Source of the DNA: Linnemannia elongata
Taxonomy: Eukaryota; Mortierellomycota; Mortierellomycetes; Mortierellales; Mortierellaceae
DNA: 64,000 bases
Direction: 5' to 3'
NCBI GenBank assembly: GCA_036320915.1
Contig: JAXBDG010000003.1
Coordinates: 1,860,001-1,924,000, forward strand
This document shows positions 32,461 to 42,022 of the stretch, piece by piece (the first letter of the stretch is position 1; every line of letters starts with the position of its first letter). The position numbers were made by a program, and so were the translations under genes. A model generated the notes under the pieces. It ran no database searches. It had not been told where the DNA came from and saw only the letters and a program-made list of their open reading frames with translations.

Positions 32461-35400
32461 TTAAAGAACCATTTCGTCTAGTCCTACAGGCCTGTTCTCC
32501 TTCGCACTCTCGCACTGCTTCAACAAAGCTCGATCAAAGTCGGTCAACCCCTTGGCCTCCGCCACCTTGGTTCCGATGCCGACAAGACTGTTGCACTCGG
32601 AGACCCATTGCAACCGAACGCTAACAACAGCAGCAGCATCTTGTCCTTCGTCGTTGTCCTTGCTCTCGGATTCTCCATCAAAAACAACCTCCCATGCTCG
32701 GATAGAATGATCGTGGCTCGCACTAACAAACTCCATCGCACCGTTGGGATTCCAGGCCAAATGGGTGACCGGTCCAAAGAAGGGCTGCACAACTGACACA
32801 CATACTCCCGACGACTCGACATTTTGGTCTGATGCGCTCAAAAGACTCGATTGAACATCCCACAGCCGCACACTGCAGTCTTTGCTTCCGGTAGCAACCC
32901 ATCTTCCGCAGGTCGAAAAGATCAGGCACTGGACCCAATGGACGTGTCTTTGCAAAATCACTGCAAGCTTGTTGGTCGTCGTATCCCAGAGGCGCGCGGT
33001 ATTGTCCCAGCTACTCGACCCAATCAACGAACCATCAGGGGAGTAGACCACTCCTGAAATCGGCTCACTGTGACCCTTCAACGTCGCCACCAGCTTGCCC
33101 GTAGTTGCGTCATGGACCCAGAGTTTTTGGCTGAAGCCACCAAGGGCAATCCGACCGCCATCGGGAGAGAACGCGACTCCGCAGGCATGGTTGTTGAAGG
33201 TATGAACGGGACGTACGTCGGTAACTTGAGTGTCATATATAGTGACAGGTCCTTCCTCAAATGCGATGGCAATCCAACGGCTGCAAGGCGAGTAGAAAAG
33301 AGATTGGACGTCGCTATCGTCTCTGGGGAGCACAAGTCCAGCCTTGTCTGTTGAAAGATCCCACAACTGAACGCTACCGTCGTCGGTAGAGTTGGAAGCC
33401 TTAGCAATCTGGAGGCCGTTGGGCGAGTATGCCATACATGCGACATCTGGATCTTCAAAGCGCTGAAGGAGATGAGGGTCGGCTGACAGTGCGTCCCATT
33501 GGTGGAGGGCTCCTCCGCGATCTGCCGAGACAACATGTTGGCCCGACGGCGAGTACGCTACGAGCGGAAGAGGCCTTGTCAAGTTCTGCACGCCTTGGGT
33601 TGGCCCACTAGCGTATAGATCCTGTAGTTCCCAGATTCGGATAGTCCTATCATGACCACAAGACGCGAATTGGGGACTGATAGGGGAAAACCTCACACAC
33701 AATACGAAAAGCGAGTGCCCAGTCAATGTGTTGCAAAGGATGCCTGTTTCAGTGTCCCAGAGACGGACGGTGGAATCCCAACCTGCAGACGCGATCCACT
33801 GGCTGTTATTCGAAAATGCTACTTCCCTTGCGCTTCTCGCGTGTCCGACCAAGAGGTGTCCTGGCTCTCCTGTCTCGGCGTTCCAGATCTGAATTTGACC
33901 TTCTACGTGTCCTGACGCGATCCGCCGTCCCTCCGACGAATAGGTGACGCTGTGCACCCATCCTAGAGGCTCTCTAGTCAAAACAAACTCAACCTCTCTT
34001 GTTTGGACATTCCACAGTCTGATGACACCTCCGTGGTCTCCAGAGGCAAGCTGTTTTCCGTCCGGCGAGTAAGCGACGGTCATCACTGGTTCGGTATGAC
34101 CAGTCAAGATGACTTCCTGCTCTCCTGAATGCAATCCCCATAAACGAACCGTCTTATCCTGGCCCGCCGAGGCAATCTGCCGACCATCGGGCGAGACCGC
34201 CACGGACGTGATACCGTCGGGGTGACCTTCGAGAGTACGACACAGCTCTCCCGTGTGGTAGTTCCAGACTCCAAAGACGTTACGTTCGCTGCCAGCGACC
34301 AGAAAATCTCCCTTGGGTGAAAACGCCAGATGTATCACATCGCCTCGTTCTCGATAGTCGGCATCGGATGCGAAGACTGGATCGGAAAACGAACGGATTC
34401 TTGTCCATGCCGCGGTGTCGTAGATCTCGATCGACCCATCATGCAGGCCCACCGCAAAAGCCTCTCCGTCGGGTGAATAGGCACAGCTGAATGCACGAGC
34501 GCTCAAATCAATATGAGGCAACTCCCCAAACCGAACTCCTGTCATATCGGCGTTGCTGAAGTCGGCTTGTCGAATCCAAGCCTTGGCAAGCTTGACGTTC
34601 CTTAGGTCGGCTCCTTGAAACTGCACCGAGTCGAACTGGCCACCAGACAGGTCGGCTCCTGGGATCCGGATACCTTTCAAATCGAAGCCATTGAACCGGA
34701 CTCCTGCCTTGACCAAAATCGTGATTGCATTGGCAGCTGCTTGACCCGCGCTCTCATCCGACTTGGACTTCTCGATGACCGCCAGCAACTGTCGCTTGAA
34801 CAGGGTCTCCTCGCTGGATTCTTGTTGGATGCGCTCGGCTAAAAACTGGAGGATCGAAGGGTCGCCGAGAATACTCCTCTGGGCTAGAGGATGATCGGCA
34901 AGGGAGAGATCGCTGGTCCGCTCGGGATCGTAGATGACTCTGGTAAAGAAGTAGTCCAAGACCGAGAGATGGATAAAGCTGTTCTGGTTCCCGTTGCGAA
35001 CCAATGGACTTGAACGTCGCAAGATTGTCGTTTCTGGCTTCCGTCCGAAATACTTGACTTTCCATTGCGCATCGCTCTCTCCCAAAAAGAGAACCTGTGG
35101 ACTTCCGTCCTGTTCCTTGAAAATATCGGTAGCAAGACCTTTGAGGTACTCCATGACTTTCAATTCGAAGCCAAACTGTCGCAGTTCATACAACGCCTCT
35201 GCCTCTGCCTCGCTCAGACTGCTCATTACCAGACGATTCTCTGCGTTGAAAATCCACAGTTGCACGACGGCGTCATAGAGCATAATCCGGTTGACCTTGA
35301 TCTGCAGGAGGTCATTCTTGGCACGGCCTGCGCCAACAAGACGGGGCATCGCCTCCAAGGCCAAGTTCAGCAAGAATGGGTTCCTGACCATGTCCTTCAG

Positions 35401-37974
35401 ACTGGGAATCCAGTTCAGCATGTCGCTATATTCCTGCGCCTTCCACTGTGGTTGGTTGTAGTGTTCAACGAGAACGTATTGGTCGATGTAGGCTTTAATT
35501 TGGTCAGGTGTGAATGGAGCAATGACGGCTTCCTGGAAGAGGTCCGCAGTCTGGCCCCGGTGCGTGTTGGATGGTGGGGGTCTGAAGTGGCTTTTATAGT
35601 CAAGACCAAGCTTGGTGCTGCGACAACTGATAATCATCTTGGCCTGCCAGTGATCCCTTCCCGCGTTCAGCTGGTTCTTGATGTACAGGTTGGAGGTCGT
35701 CTTTGTTTCGTCGTAGCCATCGCAGATCAGAATAAATTGGCGGGATTCCTTCAGCTCCCGGATTTTGGACTCTGAAAAGTGATGAGATCTCAGCTGCTTG
35801 TCGATCAGGTCCCGCTCAGGGTTGTCGATGGTTGCCAAGTTAATGTAGAGTGGGATGGGCTCCTTCTCGTCAAGTGAATGGCGTTCCACGTAGCTGCTCC
35901 AAAGTACACGCTCCAGATGTTTGTTGAACGTCGACTTGCCAGAACCGGAGTCTCCCAGAACGAGCATTACTTGGCGCTCGCTGGCGAGGAAGTCCTTGAC
36001 GCTGGTCATCAAGGGGAAGGTGTCGTTATCAGAGGCCTTGAGGTTAGCCTTGGCCTGAGGAGGGATGTACACGTCTTGGCCAGCTTTTCCCAATACTTCG
36101 TCCCTGATACGGTCCAAATCGAACTTGACATCGAGGACGACCCGATTCAAAAGCGTCGACGACTTGGGCATCGGCAAGCGGGACCTCAAAGGGTACCGCC
36201 TCTGGAAAACAACACCGACAACAACGCCTTTGGAAAGAGACTTGAGCAAGGCCAGAGCATGGTCCTTGACCATTTGATCTTGGAGGACAATGGGGGAAGG
36301 GGCCTCCTCTTTGACGGTTGGCAGTTTGGAGAGACGCTCGAGGAGGGTCACGGTCCAGCTTCTCACGCTCTCATCCTTGCCCCATTCATCATCGTCCTTG
36401 TGTAGCGCCAGAAGAAAATTGACAGCGTGCTTGCGTATCTCGACATCCCAGTCAGAGTCGGCGGCGAGTTCACCGAGTAACTGGCAGATACCCCACTGGA
36501 AGAAGGGGTCTCGTCGACAAGGCGCCTCACCGATGAGTCGGTTCAACTCAGCAACTCGACCTCCACGCATAAATGCGTCGGCTTGACGGACCGCCAAGTA
36601 CCACTGTCGTCGGTTTCCTGCGCCCAGTCCTTCCTTAAGGCTGTCAAACACGCCTTGGCCACTCTCAATCAAAGAGCATACAGCTTCATATCCAGCCTTG
36701 GCACCCTCGTAGACGGTAACAGCAACATCGGTAAGACTCTTGAGTCCATTGAAGAACTCTCCAACATCCAGCTTGAGCACAGCAGAGATCTTGATGGCAC
36801 TCTCTGCCACTCCAGCTGTATGACGGACAAGTCCCTGTAGGGTCGACTCGTTGTGGGGGACGTACTGCAATGCCTGATACGCGTACGACGCCTGGTACAA
36901 CAAGAAAGGGTCTGAGCTACCCTTCAGTCCAGATAAAACGGCAGAGAGGGATTCGTGCTCTGTTACGCGGTCAAGGCCGTTGACCTTGTTGTCAGCCATA
37001 ACGTCGAGGATACGGGAGACGGCCAGCGTCAAGTGGTATACATAGTCGGTCGACTGCTGCAAAGTTCCAAGAAGGCGGATTCGAACAAGTCCCAGGATCT
37101 TCCTCAAATCGTCAGCCTCGAGAAAGCCGGGTGAGGCAGACTGGACCACTTGAACCAGGCCTTGGAGTGAAATGAGGTCCAGGAGAGGTGAGAGCTCGAA
37201 CTTTTGGATGGTGTAGATGAGCAAGATGCGGTAGTATTCGTAATTCAAGATCGGTGCAAGAAAAACTGCCTCGGCAATGGTATCCGAATTCTTGGTGACA
37301 TCCTTGTTATACTCATCGACAGTTCCATTAGCGAGCTCTCGAATGAGATCCTGCTTCATCGGGTGCTCCATCGCCTTTACCCAGTCGGCTGGAGCGCCGT
37401 CAAGGATGGTTTCGTCAGAGCTATTTTCAAGCATATCGACATCCTCGCTGGATTCGCCCTCGACGGTTGACTCTTTGGGAAGCAGGGTGGCGCACAGTGC
37501 AAGCTGAGGCGTCGTTTTGATTCGGTCACGAACGTTTGGCCATGCAATTTGCGGCTTAGGCTTGGGGACGTTCTTGGTAAAGATAGCCACATGAAACTGT
37601 TTGACCTTAGGAACAGGGCTGGTCGTGACCTTGGGAGCAAGGGCGACGACCTTGGAGGAAGAAGTGGTGACCTTGTCCTGGGAACTGGAGAGAGTGGACT
37701 CAGAAGCAATTCGAGTCTTAGCCTTAAGGCTGTCGGCAGAGAGCTGGTTGTTTTGTGCCTGTCGGCCTTGATCAGGGGATCCCAACGCAATTGGCAACTT
37801 GCCATACTCGACAAAGACAGCCACGAGACCATCGCTCACAGACCGGCGTCCGGTGGAAGGACCGGTGGCTCTCTTGACTGCGGTGGCAATCCGAGATAAG
37901 GCCGAAGCATTGGTCTTGTTGGCGGCTGGCCTCGCCTTTGCCGCGGATGAGGAATCGATGTCGGGTTTGGTCAT
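32461..37974 (-). CDS. NACHT - pentapeptide-repeat - 14x WD40 protein (NLR-like)
   Basis: This is one uninterrupted frame of 1837 residues; ATG at 37974 sits in CCACCATGA, and the frame extends upstream only by non-ATG codons. It has a disordered basic head (1-100) and an all-helical region (about 190-600). The NACHT NTPase has Walker A GDSGSGKST (674-682), Walker B ILICDGYDE (748-756) and sensor-like IISCRSTKL. Pentapeptide repeats such as GADLSGGQFDSVQFQGADL follow (about 1093-1150), then 14 WD40 units (about 1157-1765), enough for two seven-bladed propellers, and a short tail. STAND NTPases of this kind are fungal NLR-like signal receptors; ligand and output are unknown. All the long neighbours have introns; this gene has none. 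Confidence 0.93.
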   Translation of the reverse strand: MTKPDIDSSSAAKARPAANKTNASALSRIATAVKRATGPSTGRRSVSDGLVAVFVEYGKLPIALGSPDQGRQAQNNQLSADSLKAKTRIASESTLSSSQDKVTTSSSKVVALAPKVTTSPVPKVKQFHVAIFTKNVPKPKPQIAWPNVRDRIKTTPQLALCATLLPKESTVEGESSEDVDMLENSSDETILDGAPADWVKAMEHPMKQDLIRELANGTVDEYNKDVTKNSDTIAEAVFLAPILNYEYYRILLIYTIQKFELSPLLDLISLQGLVQVVQSASPGFLEADDLRKILGLVRIRLLGTLQQSTDYVYHLTLAVSRILDVMADNKVNGLDRVTEHESLSAVLSGLKGSSDPFLLYQASYAYQALQYVPHNESTLQGLVRHTAGVAESAIKISAVLKLDVGEFFNGLKSLTDVAVTVYEGAKAGYEAVCSLIESGQGVFDSLKEGLGAGNRRQWYLAVRQADAFMRGGRVAELNRLIGEAPCRRDPFFQWGICQLLGELAADSDWDVEIRKHAVNFLLALHKDDDEWGKDESVRSWTVTLLERLSKLPTVKEEAPSPIVLQDQMVKDHALALLKSLSKGVVVGVVFQRRYPLRSRLPMPKSSTLLNRVVLDVKFDLDRIRDEVLGKAGQDVYIPPQAKANLKASDNDTFPLMTSVKDFLASERQVMLVLGDSGSGKSTFNKHLERVLWSSYVERHSLDEKEPIPLYINLATIDNPERDLIDKQLRSHHFSESKIRELKESRQFILICDGYDETKTTSNLYIKNQLNAGRDHWQAKMIISCRSTKLGLDYKSHFRPPPSNTHRGQTADLFQEAVIAPFTPDQIKAYIDQYVLVEHYNQPQWKAQEYSDMLNWIPSLKDMVRNPFLLNLALEAMPRLVGAGRAKNDLLQIKVNRIMLYDAVVQLWIFNAENRLVMSSLSEAEAEALYELRQFGFELKVMEYLKGLATDIFKEQDGSPQVLFLGESDAQWKVKYFGRKPETTILRRSSPLVRNGNQNSFIHLSVLDYFFTRVIYDPERTSDLSLADHPLAQRSILGDPSILQFLAERIQQESSEETLFKRQLLAVIEKSKSDESAGQAAANAITILVKAGVRFNGFDLKGIRIPGADLSGGQFDSVQFQGADLRNVKLAKAWIRQADFSNADMTGVRFGELPHIDLSARAFSCAYSPDGEAFAVGLHDGSIEIYDTAAWTRIRSFSDPVFASDADYRERGDVIHLAFSPKGDFLVAGSERNVFGVWNYHTGELCRTLEGHPDGITSVAVSPDGRQIASAGQDKTVRLWGLHSGEQEVILTGHTEPVMTVAYSPDGKQLASGDHGGVIRLWNVQTREVEFVLTREPLGWVHSVTYSSEGRRIASGHVEGQIQIWNAETGEPGHLLVGHARSAREVAFSNNSQWIASAGWDSTVRLWDTETGILCNTLTGHSLFVLCVRFSPISPQFASCGHDRTIRIWELQDLYASGPTQGVQNLTRPLPLVAYSPSGQHVVSADRGGALHQWDALSADPHLLQRFEDPDVACMAYSPNGLQIAKASNSTDDGSVQLWDLSTDKAGLVLPRDDSDVQSLFYSPCSRWIAIAFEEGPVTIYDTQVTDVRPVHTFNNHACGVAFSPDGGRIALGGFSQKLWVHDATTGKLVATLKGHSEPISGVVYSPDGSLIGSSSWDNTARLWDTTTNKLAVILQRHVHWVQCLIFSTCGRWVATGSKDCSVRLWDVQSSLLSASDQNVESSGVCVSVVQPFFGPVTHLAWNPNGAMEFVSASHDHSIRAWEVVFDGESESKDNDEGQDAAAVVSVRLQWVSECNSLVGIGTKVAEAKGLTDFDRALLKQCESAKENRPVGLDEMVL

Positions 37975-39596
37975 GGTGGGTCTGTTATTGCAACGAAACA
38001 CAATATAGCCATGGTGAGTAAAAGGTTCAAGTACGCTTGACCAACGACAACATAAATGAAGGTACGCAAGGAAATTAATTAAGTACCTTCGGTAGTCAAT
38101 TGCTTGAAGAACTGTAGGTCAGCTTGAGGCAATTAAAGTAAAAGACACTTTTGGGTTGGAGATGCGGTCAATGGTCTGTGGCCAGACAGCTGAAGAAAAG
38201 CTTTGGGTAAGTTAAGGCTCATTGAAATTCAGACAAATCAGTTGTCACGGCATAAGAGAAAATCTTACGAAACGGCTGGGAGAGAAACTGTGATGGTTCC
38301 TGAAGTGGAAGGCCGAGCGAGGATTGAGATATGGTTGGAGGTGGTCGAGTGTCTACTGGGAGGAAAAGGTGAGTTAGCCAGCGCTCCTTGCTCACGCGGA
38401 TAAAGTCTGTCGTAGTATGAATAGCAGACAGCTATGAACCTTACTTGGCAACAAGGCAACGATGCGGTCGTGTGGCAGTTGTTCCTTCAATCTTGTGAAA
38501 AACGTCGAGCTTGACGAGGAGTGCGCGCAGGGCAGTGGTCTGTATTGCCGCGTACAGACTGTTGGGTTAGTATAGTATCGAGACTCGTCAACAAGCGGTG
38601 GACCTCACAAAATACGGTCATCTAAATAGTAGACATGGCAAGTGCTTACTATGTTCGTGGTCAAGAACTAGCCTTTGAAAATTGGTTTGAAGGCGAGAAA
38701 AGTGAAGGAGGCGTGTGTTTAAGTGTAGGTGTTCAAGGAATGAATGAGGGGAAAGAAGGAGATGATGAGGAAGGATGAGAAAGAAGATGAACAGCGAAGG
38801 GGAAGCTGTGTGAAGAATAAGTATGGTGTTTCCTTGGTGCCCGTTACACAAAAAGCATTTCTTAGGCCAATTGCTTTTCACACAGAACACAGAAAGGCAT
38901 GAAGGCATGAATAAAGGGCGCTCAGGCGCCTTTTCAACTTCTGTCCAATTCATCCTCCGAGGAGCAACTTCAGGTACCTTCTGCACGGTATGGGTGAACT
39001 GGCACCAAGTGTAAAGATGCAGGCTAACTAGGGGTAATCGAATGATTTTCTGTCTTATCCACACATCACCAGGGGTGTTGTTTTGTTTGACATGGACATT
39101 CTTTGCTTCTTGTGTACGGGGCCCGCTTCTCCATCGAAATGAGTGCCATAGCTAAAGGTTTGTGTTTATGGCAAGACCCATTGCAGGCTGTGATATATTT
39201 TCCCTTGCTATGCGATGGCGGTTTCTATCTGATATCCTACAAGTTGAGACAAGGAACTCCACACCCACACCCCTCTTCTCCCATTTAGTTATGATGGTTT
39301 TATCACATTCTTGCCAGCGAACAAGGACCACAACGTGTCTGTTATTCACGAAAAGCAACCTTTCGTTTATGAGCCCTTCGTCTCGTTCAATACAAGGACA
39401 ACACAAACTGCCTGTCTATATAATGAGAATTGAAGATAGCCATGAAAACTGGACGACGGACGTGCTTTTTTTTGACAATGTTATTATTGAGTATTGCAAT
39501 GGTAGCATCGGTATTGGTTGTGATGTTTATCTTGTTTCAAGTCGAGACTAGCATACGAAAAAACGACGACAGCTTGGGAGGTGACAAAATCCGTCT
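37975..39596. other. Intergenic region upstream of the NACHT gene
   Basis: The NACHT promoter must lie at the left end, but no TATA box stands out. A 148-codon minus-strand frame (38618-39064) is Leu/His/Ser-rich with no recognisable domain and I do not call it. The right end is the cofilin 3' flank. No gene is supported. Confidence 0.5.
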
Positions 39597-40808
39597 TTAA
39601 CGGCGAGCCTTCTCAAGGACCGTGTCGTAGGTAACTTCGTCAAAGTCAGTTCCCTGGATCTCAACAGCGAGACCGTTCAAGACCTTGCGGAGACCCTCCT
39701 TGCTGGAAGAGTACAACATCTTGGCTTTGACCTTAGCGTTGTCGGGAGCCCTAAAATATAAAAGGATAATATATGGGTTCGTTAATAACCGTTCACAACT
39801 CATTATCAGTAAATTCCTGTGGATGTTTTGTCAGTGGTTTGTCCTCGTCGACTGAATATGGGCCTCGGCAGATGATATTGTGGCGAGGTCACAGCTAATC
39901 CATACTGCATCGCCATATCCGTTGGATTCCTTGCCCTCAGCTTGTCATATTTACATCGCGTTCCGGTCATTTCGAGATAAGGAGCTAAAGCTCTGAACGT
40001 ACCAAGAGTAGAAGACAATCTTGTTGCGGTCGCCGCCATCAGTGGTCTTGAAAGCGAAGTCATAGACGGCCCAACGGCAGTCATCCTCGGGGAGCTCCTT
40101 CAAGAAGTTGTCGTAATCGGCATCATCCGACTGCTTGACAACCTCGATGCTTTTGAGGTCATCGGAAACCTTGTAGATGATGTACTTGATGGTCTTTCCG
40201 AGCTTCAACTCCTGGAAAGTGTCAATGCAGTTCTGGTGGACTTTGACTCCGCTGCTGGCCTAGATCATATAAAGCGCAATCAATGCATAGACCGTATTAG
40301 TATTGAGTTGAGTTGAGTTAAGTTCGTAAAATCAGAACGAGCGGAGAGAGTCTATGAAGAGTATCAATACTGGCGCCATCACTGTCAATTTTGTAAGGTG
40401 CTGTAAGCGCCGATTGCCAGCTTAACCTTTGAGGCAAAGTGGGCCACATGTCGCGGTAGTCTCGCGCACTCCACAAGAACTAGCCTGTTGTTGTGAAGTT
40501 GATAAAGTGAGTCTGGTCCTGAATCAGCACCAGTGTTCTGTCTTTGTCAAGATGAAAGGGCCAGCTGGTGCGAAAGAGATGAAAGGGTGGACTCTGAGGC
40601 GAGATGAAGGAGCCATCGCGTTGAAGACGTCTCTCGTGAACTGGTGGCGCCACTTTCTGAAAGACGACGAGTGCGGCCTGACTGACTATCTACTCCTGTA
40701 TAAAAAATTCCTGTATTGAAGTCCAGTTCGTCCACTGATAGTGTAAAGAGTGATGTGGAGGGTCTTGCTGTAACGAGCAAGGTCAGTAGAGTTAAAGTAC
40801 GTTACCAT
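39597..40808 (-). CDS. COF1: Cofilin/ADF actin-severing protein
   Basis: Exons 40808-40806, 40259-40003 and 39750-39597 give 137 residues. The first coding exon is the ATG alone; a 546-base intron follows and exon 2 starts ASSGVKVHQNCIDTFQELKLG. The ADF-homology domain is complete: KYIIYKVSDD, CRWAVYDFAFKT, KIVFYSWAPDNAKVKAKMLYSSSKEGLRK (actin-binding long helix) and a C-terminal FDEVTYDTVLEKARR. Cofilin binds ADP-actin, severs filaments and recycles monomers, and is essential in fungi. The N-terminal Ser residues after Met match the regulatory phospho-Ser position of the family. In the unspliced DNA the ATG reads into MVTYFNSTD, which is intron. Confidence 0.95.
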
Positions 40809-42022
40809 TTTGTAAGATGAGTGTGTGGTGGTGGTGGGAAAGGGTAAAGGTTTTTTGAATGATGGAAAAAAAAAGAAAAAAAAAAAAAGTGAAAAAGAAC
40901 ACGATGGGCCAGCTATATTTATCAACATTTTGGCTCTCCTTCCCCTTCTCTTTCTTCCCCCCTGCAAAAGAAATAAAAAAACATGGTCATTTTTCATTCA
41001 TGTTTCTCTTCCTGAACGGACGTCACGTTTCATTCATATGTGGGCCGAACAGAGGGAGAGTAGTGACGTTTTGAGGCCAACCTTCTATGATTTGAGAGCG
41101 TTGTTTTGCTCTTGACCCTTTGCTGCACACTCACGCAAACTATTACATCCTTCTACAACAACAACTACTACTACGCACCTTGTCTTGTATTGAACATGGA
41201 TGGGTGAGATCGAAACACTTCAAATGAATTAGTCCGATAAAAAATAAAAAAAAGTTGTGTCGCTTCAAGTGATTAAACAACGGCTATTTCTCTTTATCCC
41301 TTTCTTCTGGGATCCCATGTTTTTTTTCCATTTTGGATCTTTGCAGGTTGGTTTTGCTCGGATCACAGGTTCTCCTTTCAGACTATTAGAATACAGCCAT
41401 TTGCAAATCAAGGAGGAAGGGAAGATAAAGGATAGAGTACGAAACGGTTCAATTTCCATTTGGCGGGATATTACAACCATGGCAAAAATTGCCAGGGGAA
41501 GGAGGAAAGGAAGTAGGATAAAAGGAGGAAGAAAGAAACCAGAGAAGAATATCTTTCAAAGATGGTAGATAGAGTGAATGAATGAATGAGAGTGAGCCTA
41601 GGAACCAATTTATTGTGTTTTTTTGGGTTTTTAATAGACTGGTAGGAGAGAGCAATACAGATAGAAAGACAGAAAAAAAAAACTTGTGAACTACAAGCAG
41701 CAAAGACAAAGAGAGTATTAAGGAAGGAAGGATGGAAGGACCAAACGAAGGATTATGTATGTACAATGGAGAAGGGAAGGGGGGGAGATGGAAGGGGTGT
41801 AGAGGTAGAGATACAAAGAGAGTAGCAAATTCGAAATGAAAACAAGCGCGAGAAATAACATATGCTTTTTTGATGGTGGCAACAGAGGGTACAAAGAAGA
41901 ACTGAACGCAAGGAAAAGAAAAGAAGACAAGAAGCAAGCAATGAACAAAAGGGAAAAAAAAAATCCTGAAAAGAAGTGTAGTTGAGGGGTTGGTGAACCC
42001 TTTGATGGTTGTGATCAATCAA
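40809..42022. other. Cofilin upstream region and zinc-finger gene 3' flank
   Basis: The cofilin leader carries an A-run on the plus strand near 40866-40888 (T-rich on the coding strand). The rest is purine-rich on the plus strand and has no supported gene. Confidence 0.5.

Noticed and set aside
38618..39064. 148-codon minus-strand frame between NACHT and cofilin genes
   Set aside because: His/Leu/Ser-rich with no recognisable domain or splice partners; likely chance.
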